In this document: positions 17,164-27,433 of the stretch, piece by piece
Layout: each line of letters opens with the position of its first letter
Position numbering within the stretch: the stretch's first letter is position 1
DNA from: Oceanicoccus sp.
GTDB taxonomy: Bacteria; Pseudomonadota; Gammaproteobacteria; Pseudomonadales; Dasaniaceae
Assembly (NCBI RefSeq): GCF_029238675.1
Contig: NZ_JAQWFR010000016.1
Location: 1 to 64,000, forward strand
Reading direction: 5' to 3'
Length of the DNA stretch: 64,000 nt
Made by a program: the position numbers and the translations under genes
The notes under the pieces: generated by a model
The model's database searches: none
The model's input: only the letters and a program-made list of their open reading frames with translations
What the model was told of the DNA's origin: nothing

Positions 17164-18762
17164 ATGTCAGATTACACGAACGATATCGCAGCGGTTTCCA
17201 GCCTTTGCGAAAGCAATGGCAGTTCCTGGAACGCCATCAACCCTGAGTCTGTAGCCCGTATGCGTGCTCAGAACAAATTCAAAAATGGCTTGGATATTGC
17301 CAAATATACCGCCGATATCATGCGTGCCGATATGGAGGCTTATGATAACGATACCTCCAAGTACACCCAGTCACTGGGTTGCTGGCACGGTTTTATCGGA
17401 CAACAGAAAATGATTTCTATCAAGAAGCATTTTGAAGGCAATACTGACCGTCGTTACTTGTACCTTTCTGGCTGGATGGTTGCGGCTTTGCGCAGCGAGT
17501 TCGGTCCTCTTCCTGATCAGTCTATGCACGAGAAAACTTCGGTTGCCGGTTTGATCGGTGAGCTTTACACCTTCTTGCGTCAAGCTGATGCCCGTGAGCT
17601 TGGCGGTTTGTTCCGCGAAGTGGATGCGGCTCGTGAAGCTGGTGATACGGTTGCAGAAAAAGCAGCGCAAAACAAAATTGATAATCACAGAACTCACGTT
17701 GTGCCCATCATTGCTGATATCGATGCAGGTTTTGGTAACGCTGAAGCGACTTACCTGATGGCTAAGCAAATGATTGAAGCTGGTGCCTGCTGTATCCAGA
17801 TTGAAAACCAGGTATCTGACGAGAAGCAGTGTGGTCACCAGGACGGTAAAGTAACCGTTCCTCACGAAGACTTCCTTGCGAAAATCCGCGCTGTTCGTTA
17901 CGCCTTCCTTGAGCTTGGCGTAGACAACGGTGTAATCGTTGCACGTACTGACTCTTTGGGTGCTGGCTTAACCAAACAAATCGCTGTGACTAAAGAGCCG
18001 GGCGACTTAGGCGACCAGTACAACGCATTTTTAGATTGTGATGAAATCGACGCAGCCGATCTTGGTAATGGCGATGTTGTTATCAATCGCGGTGGCAAGC
18101 TACTACGTCCCAAGCGTCTACCTTCTAACTTGTTCCAGTTCAAACAAGGTACCGGTGAAGCTCGCTGTATCCTTGATAGCGTAACTTCTTTGCAGAACGG
18201 CGCTGACTTAATCTGGATCGAAACTGAAAAGCCACACGTTCGTCAAATCGGCGGCATGATGGATGAGATCAAAAAGCAGGTTCCAGATGCGAAATTGGTT
18301 TACAACAACAGCCCATCATTTAACTGGACCTTAAACTTCCGTCAGCAGATTTTTGATGCCTGGACTGAAGAAGGTAAAGATGTTTCTGGCTACGATCGTG
18401 ACAACCTAATGAGCGCTGACTATGACGATTCAGAATTGTCTGCAGCAGCTGATGACAAGATCCGTACTTTCCAGGCTGATGCAGCCCGTGAAGCCGGTAT
18501 CTTCCATCACTTGATCACTCTGCCTACTTACCACACTGCGGCCCTGTCTACTGACAATCTGGCTAAAGAGTACTTCGGTGACCAGGGTATGTTGGGTTAC
18601 GTTAAAGGTGTACAGCGCAAAGAAATCCGTCAGGGTATTGCCTGTGTTAAACACCAAAACATGGCCGGTTCCGATATGGGCGATGATCACAAAGAATACT
18701 TTGCTGGTGAAGCTGCACTAAAAGCTTCTGGTAAAGACAACACTATGAATCAGTTTGGCTAA
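17164..18762 (+). CDS. aceA: isocitrate lyase
   Basis: Isocitrate lyase cleaves isocitrate to succinate and glyoxylate. The start at 17164 (MSDYTNDIAAVSSLCESNGS) gives 532 residues, the long Pseudomonas-type form; an in-frame upstream start would add 19 implausible residues. The catalytic loop KQCGH is at residues 221-225, and PIIADIDAGFGNAEATYLM precedes it. The C-terminal region DDHKEYFAGEAALKASGKDN is also typical. It is followed by a good terminator. Confidence 0.97.
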   Translation: MSDYTNDIAAVSSLCESNGSSWNAINPESVARMRAQNKFKNGLDIAKYTADIMRADMEAYDNDTSKYTQSLGCWHGFIGQQKMISIKKHFEGNTDRRYLYLSGWMVAALRSEFGPLPDQSMHEKTSVAGLIGELYTFLRQADARELGGLFREVDAAREAGDTVAEKAAQNKIDNHRTHVVPIIADIDAGFGNAEATYLMAKQMIEAGACCIQIENQVSDEKQCGHQDGKVTVPHEDFLAKIRAVRYAFLELGVDNGVIVARTDSLGAGLTKQIAVTKEPGDLGDQYNAFLDCDEIDAADLGNGDVVINRGGKLLRPKRLPSNLFQFKQGTGEARCILDSVTSLQNGADLIWIETEKPHVRQIGGMMDEIKKQVPDAKLVYNNSPSFNWTLNFRQQIFDAWTEEGKDVSGYDRDNLMSADYDDSELSAAADDKIRTFQADAAREAGIFHHLITLPTYHTAALSTDNLAKEYFGDQGMLGYVKGVQRKEIRQGIACVKHQNMAGSDMGDDHKEYFAGEAALKASGKDNTMNQFG

Positions 18763-18802
18763 TCGTGTTGTGTTAAATTTTTAATACCTTCCCGGTATTT
18801 AC

Positions 18803-18826
18803 AGGCGGCCATTGGCCGCCTTTTTT
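18803..18826 (+). terminator. intrinsic terminator of aceA
   Basis: AGGCGGCC-ATT-GGCCGCCT stem followed by TTTTTT, 40 bp after the aceA stop codon. Confidence 0.92.
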
Positions 18827-18876
18827 ATTCACGCTATCTGGTGTGAACATCCAGTACAAACAGTAGGTGGTTTACT

Positions 18877-19356
18877 ATGACAATCTCAACTCCTGATCTT
18901 TGTGATGAGTATGGTGATGCGGTTCGGGTAGCCGATCCGGTTTTTAAACACTATGGGGCTATCCGCCAGTTTGGTGGTGAAGTGGTTACCGTTAAATGTT
19001 TTGAAGACAATTCCAAGGTGGGCGAAATGGTACGCACTCCTGGTAAAGGACGCATATTGGTCGTTGACGGAGGTGGTTCGCCAAGGCGTTCTTTGCTGGG
19101 CGATCAGCTGGTTACACTGGCAGTTGAAAATGACTGGTCTGGCATTGTGATCTATGGTTATATTCGCGACATAGAAGAAATTGAAACCATGCAAATGGGT
19201 GTGGTGGCGCTAGGTGCTATTCCACGTAAAACTGAAAAGCTAGGTGTGGGGGAAGTTAACGTCACCATAGATGTTGCTGGTTTACAGATACAGCCAGGTC
19301 AATATATCTATGCTGATCGCAGCGGTGTTATCGTTGCTGATCAATCTTTACTATAG
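18877..19356 (+). CDS. rraA: RraA-family protein (RNase E inhibitor or aldolase-type)
   Basis: A 159-residue RraA-fold protein. The N-terminus STPDLCDEYGDAVRVADPVF, the GRILVVDGGGSPRRSLLGDQ segment and ADRSGVIVADQSLL match RraA. E. coli RraA inhibits RNase E; related proteins are HMG/CHA aldolases, and this aldolase site includes the Gly-Gly-Gly/Arg and Asp positions seen here, so either activity is possible. It is placed between aceA and aceK, separated from aceA by a terminator, with an AGGTGG ribosome-binding site. Confidence 0.9.
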   Translation: MTISTPDLCDEYGDAVRVADPVFKHYGAIRQFGGEVVTVKCFEDNSKVGEMVRTPGKGRILVVDGGGSPRRSLLGDQLVTLAVENDWSGIVIYGYIRDIEEIETMQMGVVALGAIPRKTEKLGVGEVNVTIDVAGLQIQPGQYIYADRSGVIVADQSLL

Positions 19357-19419
19357 CTAACGCCCTAACATGATCAATAATAAGTAAAGAGGATGGATTG
19401 CATTCACCCTCTGGAGTAA

Positions 19420-21165
19420 GTGGGTTTTTATAACATGGGAATGAGTAATGCACAGGGTTTAGCCAAAGCCATTCTTAATGGCTTTGATGCTTTCTTTGGT
19501 GACTTCCAAAATGTCACCCTGGGTGCCCAGACTCGTTTTGAAAAAGCTGACTGGCAGTTGGTTCATGCCACTATGAGCCATCGGCTGGAGATGTATAAGA
19601 AAAAAGTCAGGGATGTGGTCGGCATGGCTGAGGGTATTGTTGGCAGTCCCTTAAATGATCGTTTTTTATGGCGGGAGGCCAAAGCTGAATATGCCACGCT
19701 TGTTGAAACTCACAGTAATTACGAAATAGCCCAAACCTTTTTTAACTCTGTTTATTGTTTTGTTTTTGCCCACGAGAAAGTTAGCGACTTACATTCTTTT
19801 GTCGTTGCCCCAGATCTATTACCCAAAAGCCTTAATGACGAAGTCATTTTTACTGAGTACCCGGTTACCGATGACTTGGCAGCGGGTGTTCATGCCATGC
19901 TTTTGGATACCTGCTTTAGTATTCCCTTCGAGAACCTCGATCGTGATGTTGAGCGTATCGTTGCTTTAATAGAAAAAATACTGCCCCCACGATTAGATAA
20001 AAACCAACAGATAAAAACCCAGGTTTTAAATTCACTGTTTTATCGTAACAAGGCAGCTTATCTGGTCGGACGAATTGTAACGGATAATGAAATGCTGCCT
20101 TTTGTTTTTCCGTTGCTAAACAATGAGCAGGGTGGGGTGTATGTCGATACGGTGTTATTTTCACCGGACGATGTCAGTAAGTTATTTAGTTTTACCCGCA
20201 GCTATTTTATGGTTGATGCCTCAGTGCCTTCCCAGTATGTGGGCTTTTTACAAAGCATTATGCCGCAGAAAAAACTCTTTGAGTTATACAGTGCGATTGG
20301 TTTTGGCAAACATGCAAAAACAGTATTTTATCGCAGTGCGGTGACTCATACCGCTAAAACCGATGACCAGTATGTGATTGCCCCGGGTATCAAAGGCATG
20401 GTGATGTTGGTGTTTACCCTGCCTTCCTATGATTATGTGTATAAAGTGATAAAGGATCGCTTTACCCCACCTAAAGATATGACGCGCCAGGAGGTGAAAG
20501 ATAAATACAAGCTGGTTAAGCGTTGGGATCGTGCCGGGCGTATGGCGGAAACCCAGGAGTTTAACAATCTTGCCTTTAATCGGCGCCGTTTTTCCGAAGA
20601 ATTATTAGCCGAATTACACAAGGAAGCGCCATCTCTGCTGGAATCAAAGGGCAATGCTTTGATTTTGAATCATGTTTATGTAGAGCGGAGGATGACCCCC
20701 TTAAATCTCTATTTAAAGGATGCCTCGGAGGAAGAAATCTACAGTGTGATGGATGAGTATGGCAATGCCATCAAGCAGTTGGCGGGAGCCAATATCTTCC
20801 CCGGCGATATGCTGCTAAAAAACTTTGGTGTTACCCGTCATGGCCGGGTGGTGTTCTATGACTATGATGAAATCTGCCCTTTGGTGGATTGCAACTTCAG
20901 AGCCATCCCCACTCCCAGAACTGAAGAGCAGGAAATGGCTAGCCAACCTTGGTATGACGTAGCCCCTGCTGATGTCTTTCCAGAAGAGTTTCGCCTGTTC
21001 TTCTCCGGCAACCGTCGCGCCAGAGAGGTCTTTGACGAACTTCACCCCGAACTCTACAGCGCTGACTTCTGGCGCAATTTGCAGGAGCAGATCAAGGCAG
21101 GGATGGTCGAGGATGTCTTCCCCTACCGCCGCCGCTACCGCTTCCCAAGGCAGGGTGGATTATAA
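19420..21165 (+). CDS. aceK: isocitrate dehydrogenase kinase/phosphatase AceK
   Basis: AceK phosphorylates or dephosphorylates isocitrate dehydrogenase, directing flux into the glyoxylate shunt. About 576-581 residues, close to E. coli (578). The segments AILNGFDAFFGDFQNVTLGA, GIKGMVMLVFTLPSYDYVYK, NHVYVERRMTPLNLYL and FYDYDEICPL are characteristic. The start is ambiguous: GTG at 19420 has a close GGAG, while ATG at 19435 or 19441 fits the family N-terminus better. The last residues (QGGL) and the TAA stop are supplied by a palindromic repeat, so the original C-terminus was replaced or trimmed. Confidence 0.95.
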   Translation: MGFYNMGMSNAQGLAKAILNGFDAFFGDFQNVTLGAQTRFEKADWQLVHATMSHRLEMYKKKVRDVVGMAEGIVGSPLNDRFLWREAKAEYATLVETHSNYEIAQTFFNSVYCFVFAHEKVSDLHSFVVAPDLLPKSLNDEVIFTEYPVTDDLAAGVHAMLLDTCFSIPFENLDRDVERIVALIEKILPPRLDKNQQIKTQVLNSLFYRNKAAYLVGRIVTDNEMLPFVFPLLNNEQGGVYVDTVLFSPDDVSKLFSFTRSYFMVDASVPSQYVGFLQSIMPQKKLFELYSAIGFGKHAKTVFYRSAVTHTAKTDDQYVIAPGIKGMVMLVFTLPSYDYVYKVIKDRFTPPKDMTRQEVKDKYKLVKRWDRAGRMAETQEFNNLAFNRRRFSEELLAELHKEAPSLLESKGNALILNHVYVERRMTPLNLYLKDASEEEIYSVMDEYGNAIKQLAGANIFPGDMLLKNFGVTRHGRVVFYDYDEICPLVDCNFRAIPTPRTEEQEMASQPWYDVAPADVFPEEFRLFFSGNRRAREVFDELHPELYSADFWRNLQEQIKAGMVEDVFPYRRRYRFPRQGGL

Positions 21166-21171
21166 TCCACC
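21154..21171. repeat. palindrome GGTGGATTATAATCCACC, copy B
   Basis: A perfect 18-bp palindrome overlapping the aceK stop codon and identical to the copy at 10373. It is followed by an imperfect inverted repeat, TAGGCTGCGCTAATCCAGCCTA, at about 21185-21207, so the element may be larger than the palindrome. Confidence 0.8.
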
Positions 21172-21257
21172 ATCGCCGCCGGGTTAGGCTGCGCTAATCC
21201 AGCCTACATGCCCACCTTAAGCCACTGAAATAACTACCATCTGGCTCCCTGTTTCTG

Positions 21258-21286
21258 TGGACACATACCCCTCTTTTGCGTACAAT
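21258..21286 (+). promoter_or_regulatory. sigma-70 promoter of carAB
   Basis: TGGACA (21258-21263) and TACAAT (21281-21286) with an ideal 17-bp spacer. Transcription would start near 21293, leaving a leader of about 230 nt before carA. Confidence 0.75.
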
Positions 21287-21367
21287 CTCCCGCCAAGTTA
21301 TACCGGTGATCAACAGCCCGGCATCCCCGTCCAGATCAGTGCTTTAGGTCGTTTTAGCGGCTAGCCA

Positions 21368-21442
21368 TGGAAACAACACAGGGGAAGAATATAGAGCGAG
21401 ATGAGGCTGTACCTTCATCTCGCTTTTTTACGGCCTGCTGAT
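21368..21442 (+). other. possible carA leader peptide overlapping the attenuator
   Basis: An ATG at 21367-21369 opens a 24-codon frame (METTQGKNIERDEAVPSSRF, then FTAC and TGA) that runs through the terminator hairpin. No good ribosome-binding site precedes it. If translated, the ribosome would disrupt the hairpin. Translation is not demonstrated; it could be a chance frame. Confidence 0.3.
21394..21429 (+). terminator. terminator hairpin in the carA leader (probable attenuator)
   Basis: GCGAGATGA (21396-21404) pairs with TCATCTCGC (21415-21423) and is followed by TTTTTT. It lies about 100 nt downstream of the predicted transcription start and 93 bp before the carA start codon, which is the position of an attenuator. 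It could also catch read-through from aceK. Confidence 0.8.
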
Positions 21443-21521
21443 AGCGATTTTTCGTTCTAATAATGTCGTTCCATCACCGGCTTTTACCTCACATTATTTG
21501 CCCTTTATTTAGGAGGTTTTC

Positions 21522-22676
21522 TTGACAATACCAGCCATACTCGCCCTTGCGGACGGCAGTATTTTCAAAGGAATCGCCATCGGTGCCGCTGGGCATTCGG
21601 TGGGGGAAGTCGTTTTTAATACAGCGATGACGGGATATCAGGAAATCCTTACTGATCCATCCTATGCCAAACAAATAGTCACCCTGACTTATCCTCATAT
21701 CGGCAATACCGGTACCACCGCGGAAGATGAAGAGGCGGCAGAGATCTGGTCCGCTGGTCTTGTTATCCGTGATTTGCCGCTATTGGCCAGTAATTTCCGT
21801 AATGAGCAAAGCTTGCAGGACTATCTGGTCAGCAAAAATATTATCGGTATTGCAGATATTGATACTCGCCGTTTAACCCGAATTCTTCGCGATAAAGGCG
21901 CCCAAAGCGGCTGCATTATGGCAGGCGAAGACCTGGATGAAGCCAAAGCGTTAGAGCTGGCTAAAGGTTTTGCCGGTTTGAAGGGTATGGATCTGGCTAA
22001 AGTTGTCTGCACCAAAGAACAATATAACTGGCAGCAGGGCAGTTGGGCATTACCCAGTGACCAGCTCACTGGCGATAGCTACAAAGAGTTCAGTGATGAA
22101 GAATGCCAATACCATGTCGTAGCTTACGACTTTGGTGTTAAGCGTAATATCCTCAGAATGTTGGTTGATCGCGGTTGTAAGTTAACTGTAGTTCCCGCCG
22201 AAACTCCGGCTGCTGATGTTCTGGCAATGAACCCTGATGGCGTATTCCTATCCAACGGTCCTGGCGATCCGGAGCCTTGTACCTACGCTATCGAAGCTAT
22301 CAAGCAAATTTTGGAAACTGATATTCCAGTGTTTGGTATCTGTTTGGGTCACCAACTTCTGGCCTTGGCCTCCGGTGCTAAAACCGTAAAAATGAAGTTT
22401 GGCCACCACGGTGCCAACCACCCGGTACAAAATATCGAAGACGGTACTGTTTTGATCACCAGCCAGAACCACGGTTTTGCCGCTGATGAAGCAAGTTTGC
22501 CAGCGAATTTAAAAGTGACACACAAGTCACTATTTGATGGTTCCTTGCAAGGTATCCACCGCACGGATAAAGCGGCCTTTAGTTTTCAGGGTCACCCTGA
22601 AGCTAGCCCCGGCCCCCATGATGCGGCGCCTCTATTTGATCATTTTATTGAATTAATCCAACAGCGACAGGGTTAA
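21522..22676 (+). CDS. carA: carbamoyl-phosphate synthase small subunit
   Basis: CarA is the glutaminase subunit supplying ammonia for carbamoyl phosphate, used in arginine and pyrimidine synthesis. The 384-residue protein begins at TTG with a strong AGGAGG eight bases upstream, which decides the start ([17 protein letters not shown]). The N-terminal CPSase domain is followed by a class I amidotransferase with FLSNGPGDP, the nucleophile Cys in [13 protein letters not shown], and [12 protein letters not shown]. Confidence 0.98.
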   Translation: MTIPAILALADGSIFKGIAIGAAGHSVGEVVFNTAMTGYQEILTDPSYAKQIVTLTYPHIGNTGTTAEDEEAAEIWSAGLVIRDLPLLASNFRNEQSLQDYLVSKNIIGIADIDTRRLTRILRDKGAQSGCIMAGEDLDEAKALELAKGFAGLKGMDLAKVVCTKEQYNWQQGSWALPSDQLTGDSYKEFSDEECQYHVVAYDFGVKRNILRMLVDRGCKLTVVPAETPAADVLAMNPDGVFLSNGPGDPEPCTYAIEAIKQILETDIPVFGICLGHQLLALASGAKTVKMKFGHHGANHPVQNIEDGTVLITSQNHGFAADEASLPANLKVTHKSLFDGSLQGIHRTDKAAFSFQGHPEASPGPHDAAPLFDHFIELIQQRQG

Positions 22677-22684
22677 CAAAGCAC

Positions 22685-25600
22685 ATGCCAAAAAGAACCG
22701 ACATAAAATCCATCCTGATTCTTGGTGCTGGCCCTATTGTTATTGGCCAGGCCTGTGAGTTTGATTACTCCGGTGCGCAAGCGTGTAAGGCATTAAGGGA
22801 AGAAGGCTTTCGCGTTATTCTGGTGAACTCTAATCCAGCGACGATTATGACGGATCCGGCGATGGCCGATGCGACTTATATCGAACCCGTCGAATGGCAA
22901 ACCGTTGCCCGTATTATCGAAAAAGAAAAGCCCGATGCTTTGCTGCCGACTATGGGTGGCCAGACTGCTCTTAACTGTGCATTGGATTTGGATCGTCACG
23001 GAGTCTTGGCCGAACACGGCGTAGAAATGATCGGCGCTACCAAAGAAGCCATCGACAAAGCAGAAGACCGTGACCTGTTTGATAAGGCAATGAAAAAAAT
23101 CGGTTTAGAAACCCCTCGCTCCGCCATTGCCCACAGCATGGAAGAGGCACTGCAAGTACAAAGCCAGTTAGGCTTCCCGTCGATTATCCGTCCCTCATTT
23201 ACCATGGGTGGCTCGGGCGGTGGTATCGCTTATAACAAGGAAGAGTTTATTGAAATTTGTGAGCGCGGTTTAGACCTGTCGCCCACCAACGAATTATTGA
23301 TTGATGAATCATTAATTGGTTGGAAAGAATATGAAATGGAAGTAGTGCGAGACAAAAATGACAACTGCATTATTATCTGTTCGATTGAAAACTTTGATCC
23401 CATGGGTGTGCATACCGGTGACTCGATTACCGTAGCGCCAGCACAAACCCTAACCGATAAAGAATACCAAATTATGCGTGATGCCTCCTTGGCAGTACTG
23501 CGTGAGATTGGTGTTGAAACCGGTGGTTCCAATGTACAGTTTGGTCAGTGTCCAAATACAGGCCGACTCGTTATTATCGAAATGAACCCACGGGTAAGTC
23601 GATCTTCTGCCTTGGCGTCTAAAGCCACCGGTTTCCCGATTGCGAAAGTGGCCGCTAAATTAGCCATTGGCTACACGCTGGATGAGTTACAAAACGATAT
23701 TACTGGCGGTGCAACGCCAGCATCCTTTGAGCCGGCTATTGATTATGTTGTTACAAAAATTCCTCGCTTCACTTTTGAGAAATTTGCCGAAGCCGATGCC
23801 CGTTTACACACCCAGATGAAATCTGTGGGTGAGGTGATGGCGATTGGTCGCACTTTCCAAGAGTCTATGCAAAAAGCGTTGCGCGGCTTGGAGGTCGGTT
23901 CAGCCGGTTTTGAACATCAGCTAGATACAGATAAGCCCGATGCCCGCGATGATTTGATTCGTGAATTAATCAACCCCGGTCCTGAGCGTATTTGGTATGT
24001 GGCCGATGCTTTCCGTTCGGGTATGACCCTTGATGAAGTCTTTGAATTTTCAAAGATTGATCGTTGGTTCCTGGTTCAGATCGAAGATATTGTCACTACT
24101 GAAAATAACCTAAAGAGCAAAGCGCTTAAAGATTTAGACGCTGATGCCATGTTCCGTTTAAAACGCAAAGGTTTTTCAGATATCCGCTTATCTGTTTTAC
24201 TGAATGAAACCGAACAGGCCATCCGCGATTACCGTCGCTCTTTAAATATTCGTCCAGTCTATAAGCGTGTAGATACCTGTGCGGCAGAATTTTCTACCAG
24301 CACCGCCTATATGTACTCTACCTATGAAGAAGAGTGCGAAGCGGATATTAGCGACAAAGATAAGATTCTAGTGTTAGGTGGTGGTCCAAACCGTATCGGT
24401 CAAGGTATTGAGTTTGATTACTGTTGTGTACACGCGGCCTTAGCGATGCGTGAAGATGGTTACGAAACCATTATGGTTAACTGTAACCCTGAAACTGTTT
24501 CTACCGATTACGATACTTCTGACCGCTTATACTTCGAGCCAGTTACGCTAGAAGATGTATTAGAAATTGTTGACAAAGAAAAACCCAAAGGCGTTATCGT
24601 TCAGTTTGGTGGTCAAACACCGCTGAAATTGGCCCGCGACTTAGAGGCCGCTGGTGTACCGATTATTGGTACCACCCCTGATGCGATTGACCGCGCTGAA
24701 GACCGTGAGCGTTTTCAGCAAATGATTCAAAAGTTAGGTCTAAAACAGCCGCCGAATACTACAGTGCGCTCTACGGAAGAGGCGGTAGATGCTGCTGTTG
24801 ATATTGGTTATCCGCTTGTTGTTCGTCCTTCTTATGTGTTGGGCGGACGTGCCATGGAAATCGTTTATAACGAAGATGAATTACTGCGTTATATGAATGA
24901 AGCGGTCCAGGCTTCTAACGAATCTCCTGTATTGCTTGATCACTTCCTTAATGCCGCGGTTGAAATTGATGTTGATGCTGTTTCTGATGGTAAAGAAGTG
25001 GTGATTGGCGCGATTATGCAGCATATCGAACAAGCCGGTATTCACTCAGGCGACTCGGCCTGTTCATTGCCGCCTTATTCTTTAAATTCTGAACAGCAAG
25101 ATAAAATGCGCGAGCAAGTTAAAGCGATGGCGATTGAGCTGGGCGTTTGTGGTTTGATGAATGTTCAGTTAGCTGAACAGGATGGCGAGATTTACGTGAT
25201 CGAAGTCAACCCAAGAGCTTCACGTACGGTACCTTTTGTATCTAAGTGTATTGGCACGTCATTGGCTAAGGTTGCCGCTCGTTGTATGGCGGGTACCTCT
25301 TTGGCTGAGCAGAAATTTACTCAGGAAATTGTGCCGCCGTATTACAGTGTTAAAGAAGCGGTATTCCCGTTTAATAAATTCCCTGCGGTTGACCCCATCC
25401 TTGGGCCGGAAATGAAATCTACCGGTGAGGTAATGGGTTTGGGTAATACTTTTGCTGAAGCCTATGGCAAAGCCCAATTAGGTGCCGGTGAAAGATTACC
25501 AGCTAGTGGTAAGGCCTTTATCAGTGTTCGTGAAGCGGATAAAGGTGGTGTGGTTGCTGTTGCTAAAAAGTTAGCGGATTTAGGTTTTGAGTTGGTAGCC

Positions 25601-25912
25601 ACCCGTGGCACCCATAAAACCATTGAAGCGGCTGGCATTGCGGTTGAGTTGGTTAATAAAGTGGAAGAGGGACGTCCGCATATTATTGATGCCTTAAAAA
25701 ATGATGAAATCAATCTGATTGTGAATACCACTGAAGGTAGAAAGTCAGTGGCGGATTCAGCCTCAATTCGTCGTACGGCGCTGGCGAAAAAAGTCTTTGC
25801 TACTACAACTTTGGCCGGTGCTGATGCTGTTTGCGAAGCCATTAAAGTCAATACAAATGAAAGCCCTGAAGTTCGACGCTTACAGGAAGTTCACGGGAGA
25901 GTATTCGCATGA
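22685..25912 (+). CDS. carB: carbamoyl-phosphate synthase large subunit
   Basis: CarB makes carbamoyl phosphate from bicarbonate, ammonia and two ATP. The 1075-residue protein has the two homologous halves, each with a pre-ATP-grasp and ATP-grasp domain (first half from [20 protein letters not shown]; second half from [20 protein letters not shown]). A C-terminal MGS-like regulatory domain contains [18 protein letters not shown]. The order carA-carB-greA is typical; carB follows carA after 8 bp. Confidence 0.98.
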   Translation: MPKRTDIKSILILGAGPIVIGQACEFDYSGAQACKALREEGFRVILVNSNPATIMTDPAMADATYIEPVEWQTVARIIEKEKPDALLPTMGGQTALNCALDLDRHGVLAEHGVEMIGATKEAIDKAEDRDLFDKAMKKIGLETPRSAIAHSMEEALQVQSQLGFPSIIRPSFTMGGSGGGIAYNKEEFIEICERGLDLSPTNELLIDESLIGWKEYEMEVVRDKNDNCIIICSIENFDPMGVHTGDSITVAPAQTLTDKEYQIMRDASLAVLREIGVETGGSNVQFGQCPNTGRLVIIEMNPRVSRSSALASKATGFPIAKVAAKLAIGYTLDELQNDITGGATPASFEPAIDYVVTKIPRFTFEKFAEADARLHTQMKSVGEVMAIGRTFQESMQKALRGLEVGSAGFEHQLDTDKPDARDDLIRELINPGPERIWYVADAFRSGMTLDEVFEFSKIDRWFLVQIEDIVTTENNLKSKALKDLDADAMFRLKRKGFSDIRLSVLLNETEQAIRDYRRSLNIRPVYKRVDTCAAEFSTSTAYMYSTYEEECEADISDKDKILVLGGGPNRIGQGIEFDYCCVHAALAMREDGYETIMVNCNPETVSTDYDTSDRLYFEPVTLEDVLEIVDKEKPKGVIVQFGGQTPLKLARDLEAAGVPIIGTTPDAIDRAEDRERFQQMIQKLGLKQPPNTTVRSTEEAVDAAVDIGYPLVVRPSYVLGGRAMEIVYNEDELLRYMNEAVQASNESPVLLDHFLNAAVEIDVDAVSDGKEVVIGAIMQHIEQAGIHSGDSACSLPPYSLNSEQQDKMREQVKAMAIELGVCGLMNVQLAEQDGEIYVIEVNPRASRTVPFVSKCIGTSLAKVAARCMAGTSLAEQKFTQEIVPPYYSVKEAVFPFNKFPAVDPILGPEMKSTGEVMGLGNTFAEAYGKAQLGAGERLPASGKAFISVREADKGGVVAVAKKLADLGFELVATRGTHKTIEAAGIAVELVNKVEEGRPHIIDALKNDEINLIVNTTEGRKSVADSASIRRTALAKKVFATTTLAGADAVCEAIKVNTNESPEVRRLQEVHGRVFA

Positions 25913-26388
25913 GTGATAGAGTGCCAATGACGGTTGCCGGTGAAGCTTCCCTGCGTGAAGAGTTAAATCGCTTAAAATCCGAAGACCGCCCACGGATTGT
26001 TCAGGCGATTGCCGAAGCGCGAGAGCACGGCGATTTAAAAGAAAATGCTGAATACCATGCAGCAAGAGAGCAGCAGGGTTTTTGTGAAGGCCGTATTCAG
26101 GATATTGAAGGCAAGTTAAGCAATAGTGTTGTCATTGATGTAACTTCTATGACCAATACCGGCAAGGTGATTTTTGGTACCACGGTTACGATTGTCAATT
26201 GCGAAACCGATGCAGAAGTCACTTATAAAATTGTGGGTGAAGATGAGTCTGATGTGAACTCCGGCAAGATTTCAGTCACTTCTCCGATTGCCCGTGCTCT
26301 GATTGCCAAGGAAGAGGGTGATGTGGTGATTGTTAAGGCACCCGGTGGCGATATTGAGTATGAGATTGATAAGGTTGAGCATATTTAA
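25909..26388 (+). CDS. greA: transcription elongation factor GreA
   Basis: GreA rescues backtracked RNA polymerase by stimulating transcript cleavage. The 159-residue protein has the N-terminal coiled coil with acidic tip ([20 protein letters not shown] then YHAAREQQ) and the C-terminal FKBP-like domain ending [14 protein letters not shown]. The ATG overlaps the carB stop by four bases (ATGA), indicating translational coupling. Confidence 0.97.
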   Translation: MSDRVPMTVAGEASLREELNRLKSEDRPRIVQAIAEAREHGDLKENAEYHAAREQQGFCEGRIQDIEGKLSNSVVIDVTSMTNTGKVIFGTTVTIVNCETDAEVTYKIVGEDESDVNSGKISVTSPIARALIAKEEGDVVIVKAPGGDIEYEIDKVEHI

Positions 26389-26412
26389 ACAGTAAAACAT
26401 TTTAAAAATGCA

Positions 26413-27300
26413 CTAAGCACCCGCTTGCAAGGCAGCAATTCTTTTTTCCAGCGGAGGGTGAGTTAAAAATAACGACATCAAACCTTCTTTCATCTGGCCA
26501 CTAATACCAAAGGCGGCCATTTCCCCAGGCATATCATTCGGTAGTCCCTGTTCGCTGCGTAAACGTTGCAGTGCTGCAATCATACCGCTGCGACTGGCCA
26601 GTTCAGCTCCGGCCACATCTGCCCGAAACTCGCGGCGACGGGAAAACCAAAACACAATGGTTGAGGCCAAAAAGCCCAGTATCATTTCTGCAACAATCGT
26701 CGCTACCCAGGCGCCAATGCCAAAGCCGCGTTCATTTTTAAGCACAATACGATCAAAGGCATGACCAATAATGCGAGCAAAAAACATCACAAAGGTATTG
26801 ACCACCCCTTGAATCAAACTCAGGGTAATCATATCGCCATTGGCTACGTGGCCTATTTCATGGGCCATAACGGCCTTGGCTTCCTCGGGTGAAAACCTTT
26901 CTAACAAACCCGCACTAACTGCCACCAAGGCGTTATTGCGACTAGCCCCAGTAGCAAAAGCGTTAGAGCTGGGGGAGGGGAAAATACCGACCTCTGGCAT
27001 ACCAATACTGGCTTTTTGCGCCAACTCCGCCACCGTGTCCTTTAGCCACTGTTCCTGCCGGTTCTTAGGCTGGTCTATCAACTGCACGCCCATACTGCGC
27101 TTAGCCATCCATTTAGAGAGCATCAGTGATACCAGGGAGCCACCCATACCAAACACCGCACAGAACACCAGTAGAGCGCTGAGGTTAAGATCGACGCCAT
27201 TGGCGGCCATAATTGAGTTAAAGCCGAGCAGGCTCAAGGTAATACTGGCTACTAATAGAATCGCCATATTGGTGGCAAGGAAAAGAAAGATTCGCAGCAT
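26413..27300 (-). CDS. htpX: membrane protease HtpX
   Basis: An M48-family zinc metalloprotease of the inner membrane that degrades damaged membrane proteins. The 295-residue protein has N-terminal membrane segments, the HEIGH zinc motif at about residues 147-151 ([14 protein letters not shown]) and further hydrophobic segments, with [16 protein letters not shown] supplying the third ligand region. It is convergent with greA. Confidence 0.95.
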   Translation of the reverse strand: MLRIFLFLATNMAILLVASITLSLLGFNSIMAANGVDLNLSALLVFCAVFGMGGSLVSLMLSKWMAKRSMGVQLIDQPKNRQEQWLKDTVAELAQKASIGMPEVGIFPSPSSNAFATGASRNNALVAVSAGLLERFSPEEAKAVMAHEIGHVANGDMITLSLIQGVVNTFVMFFARIIGHAFDRIVLKNERGFGIGAWVATIVAEMILGFLASTIVFWFSRRREFRADVAGAELASRSGMIAALQRLRSEQGLPNDMPGEMAAFGISGQMKEGLMSLFLTHPPLEKRIAALQAGA

Positions 27301-27381
27301 GACAGGATAATGTCCTAAATAGTGAGCTCAGGGTATTAGATGGGGGTTATAGGCTAAGTTTCAATGGCCTAATAACTTAAC

Positions 27382-27433
27382 TGTCGTTCCCGCGGAGGCG
27401 GGAACCTAGACTCCCGCCTCCGCGGGAGTGACG
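27382..27433. repeat. GTCATTCCCGC-family repeat, copy 7
   Basis: Arms GTTCCCGCGGAGGCGGGAAC and CTCCCGCCTCCGCGGGAGTG lie head-to-head around CTAGA, the same design as the copy after dnaK. The distal arm is inside the reading frame of the neighbouring hypothetical protein and encodes its C-terminus. Confidence 0.8.

Noticed and set aside
21306-21350. GTG-initiated 13-codon frame in the carA leader
   Set aside because: It has no ribosome-binding site and does not overlap the attenuator hairpin; the frame at 21367 is the better candidate.
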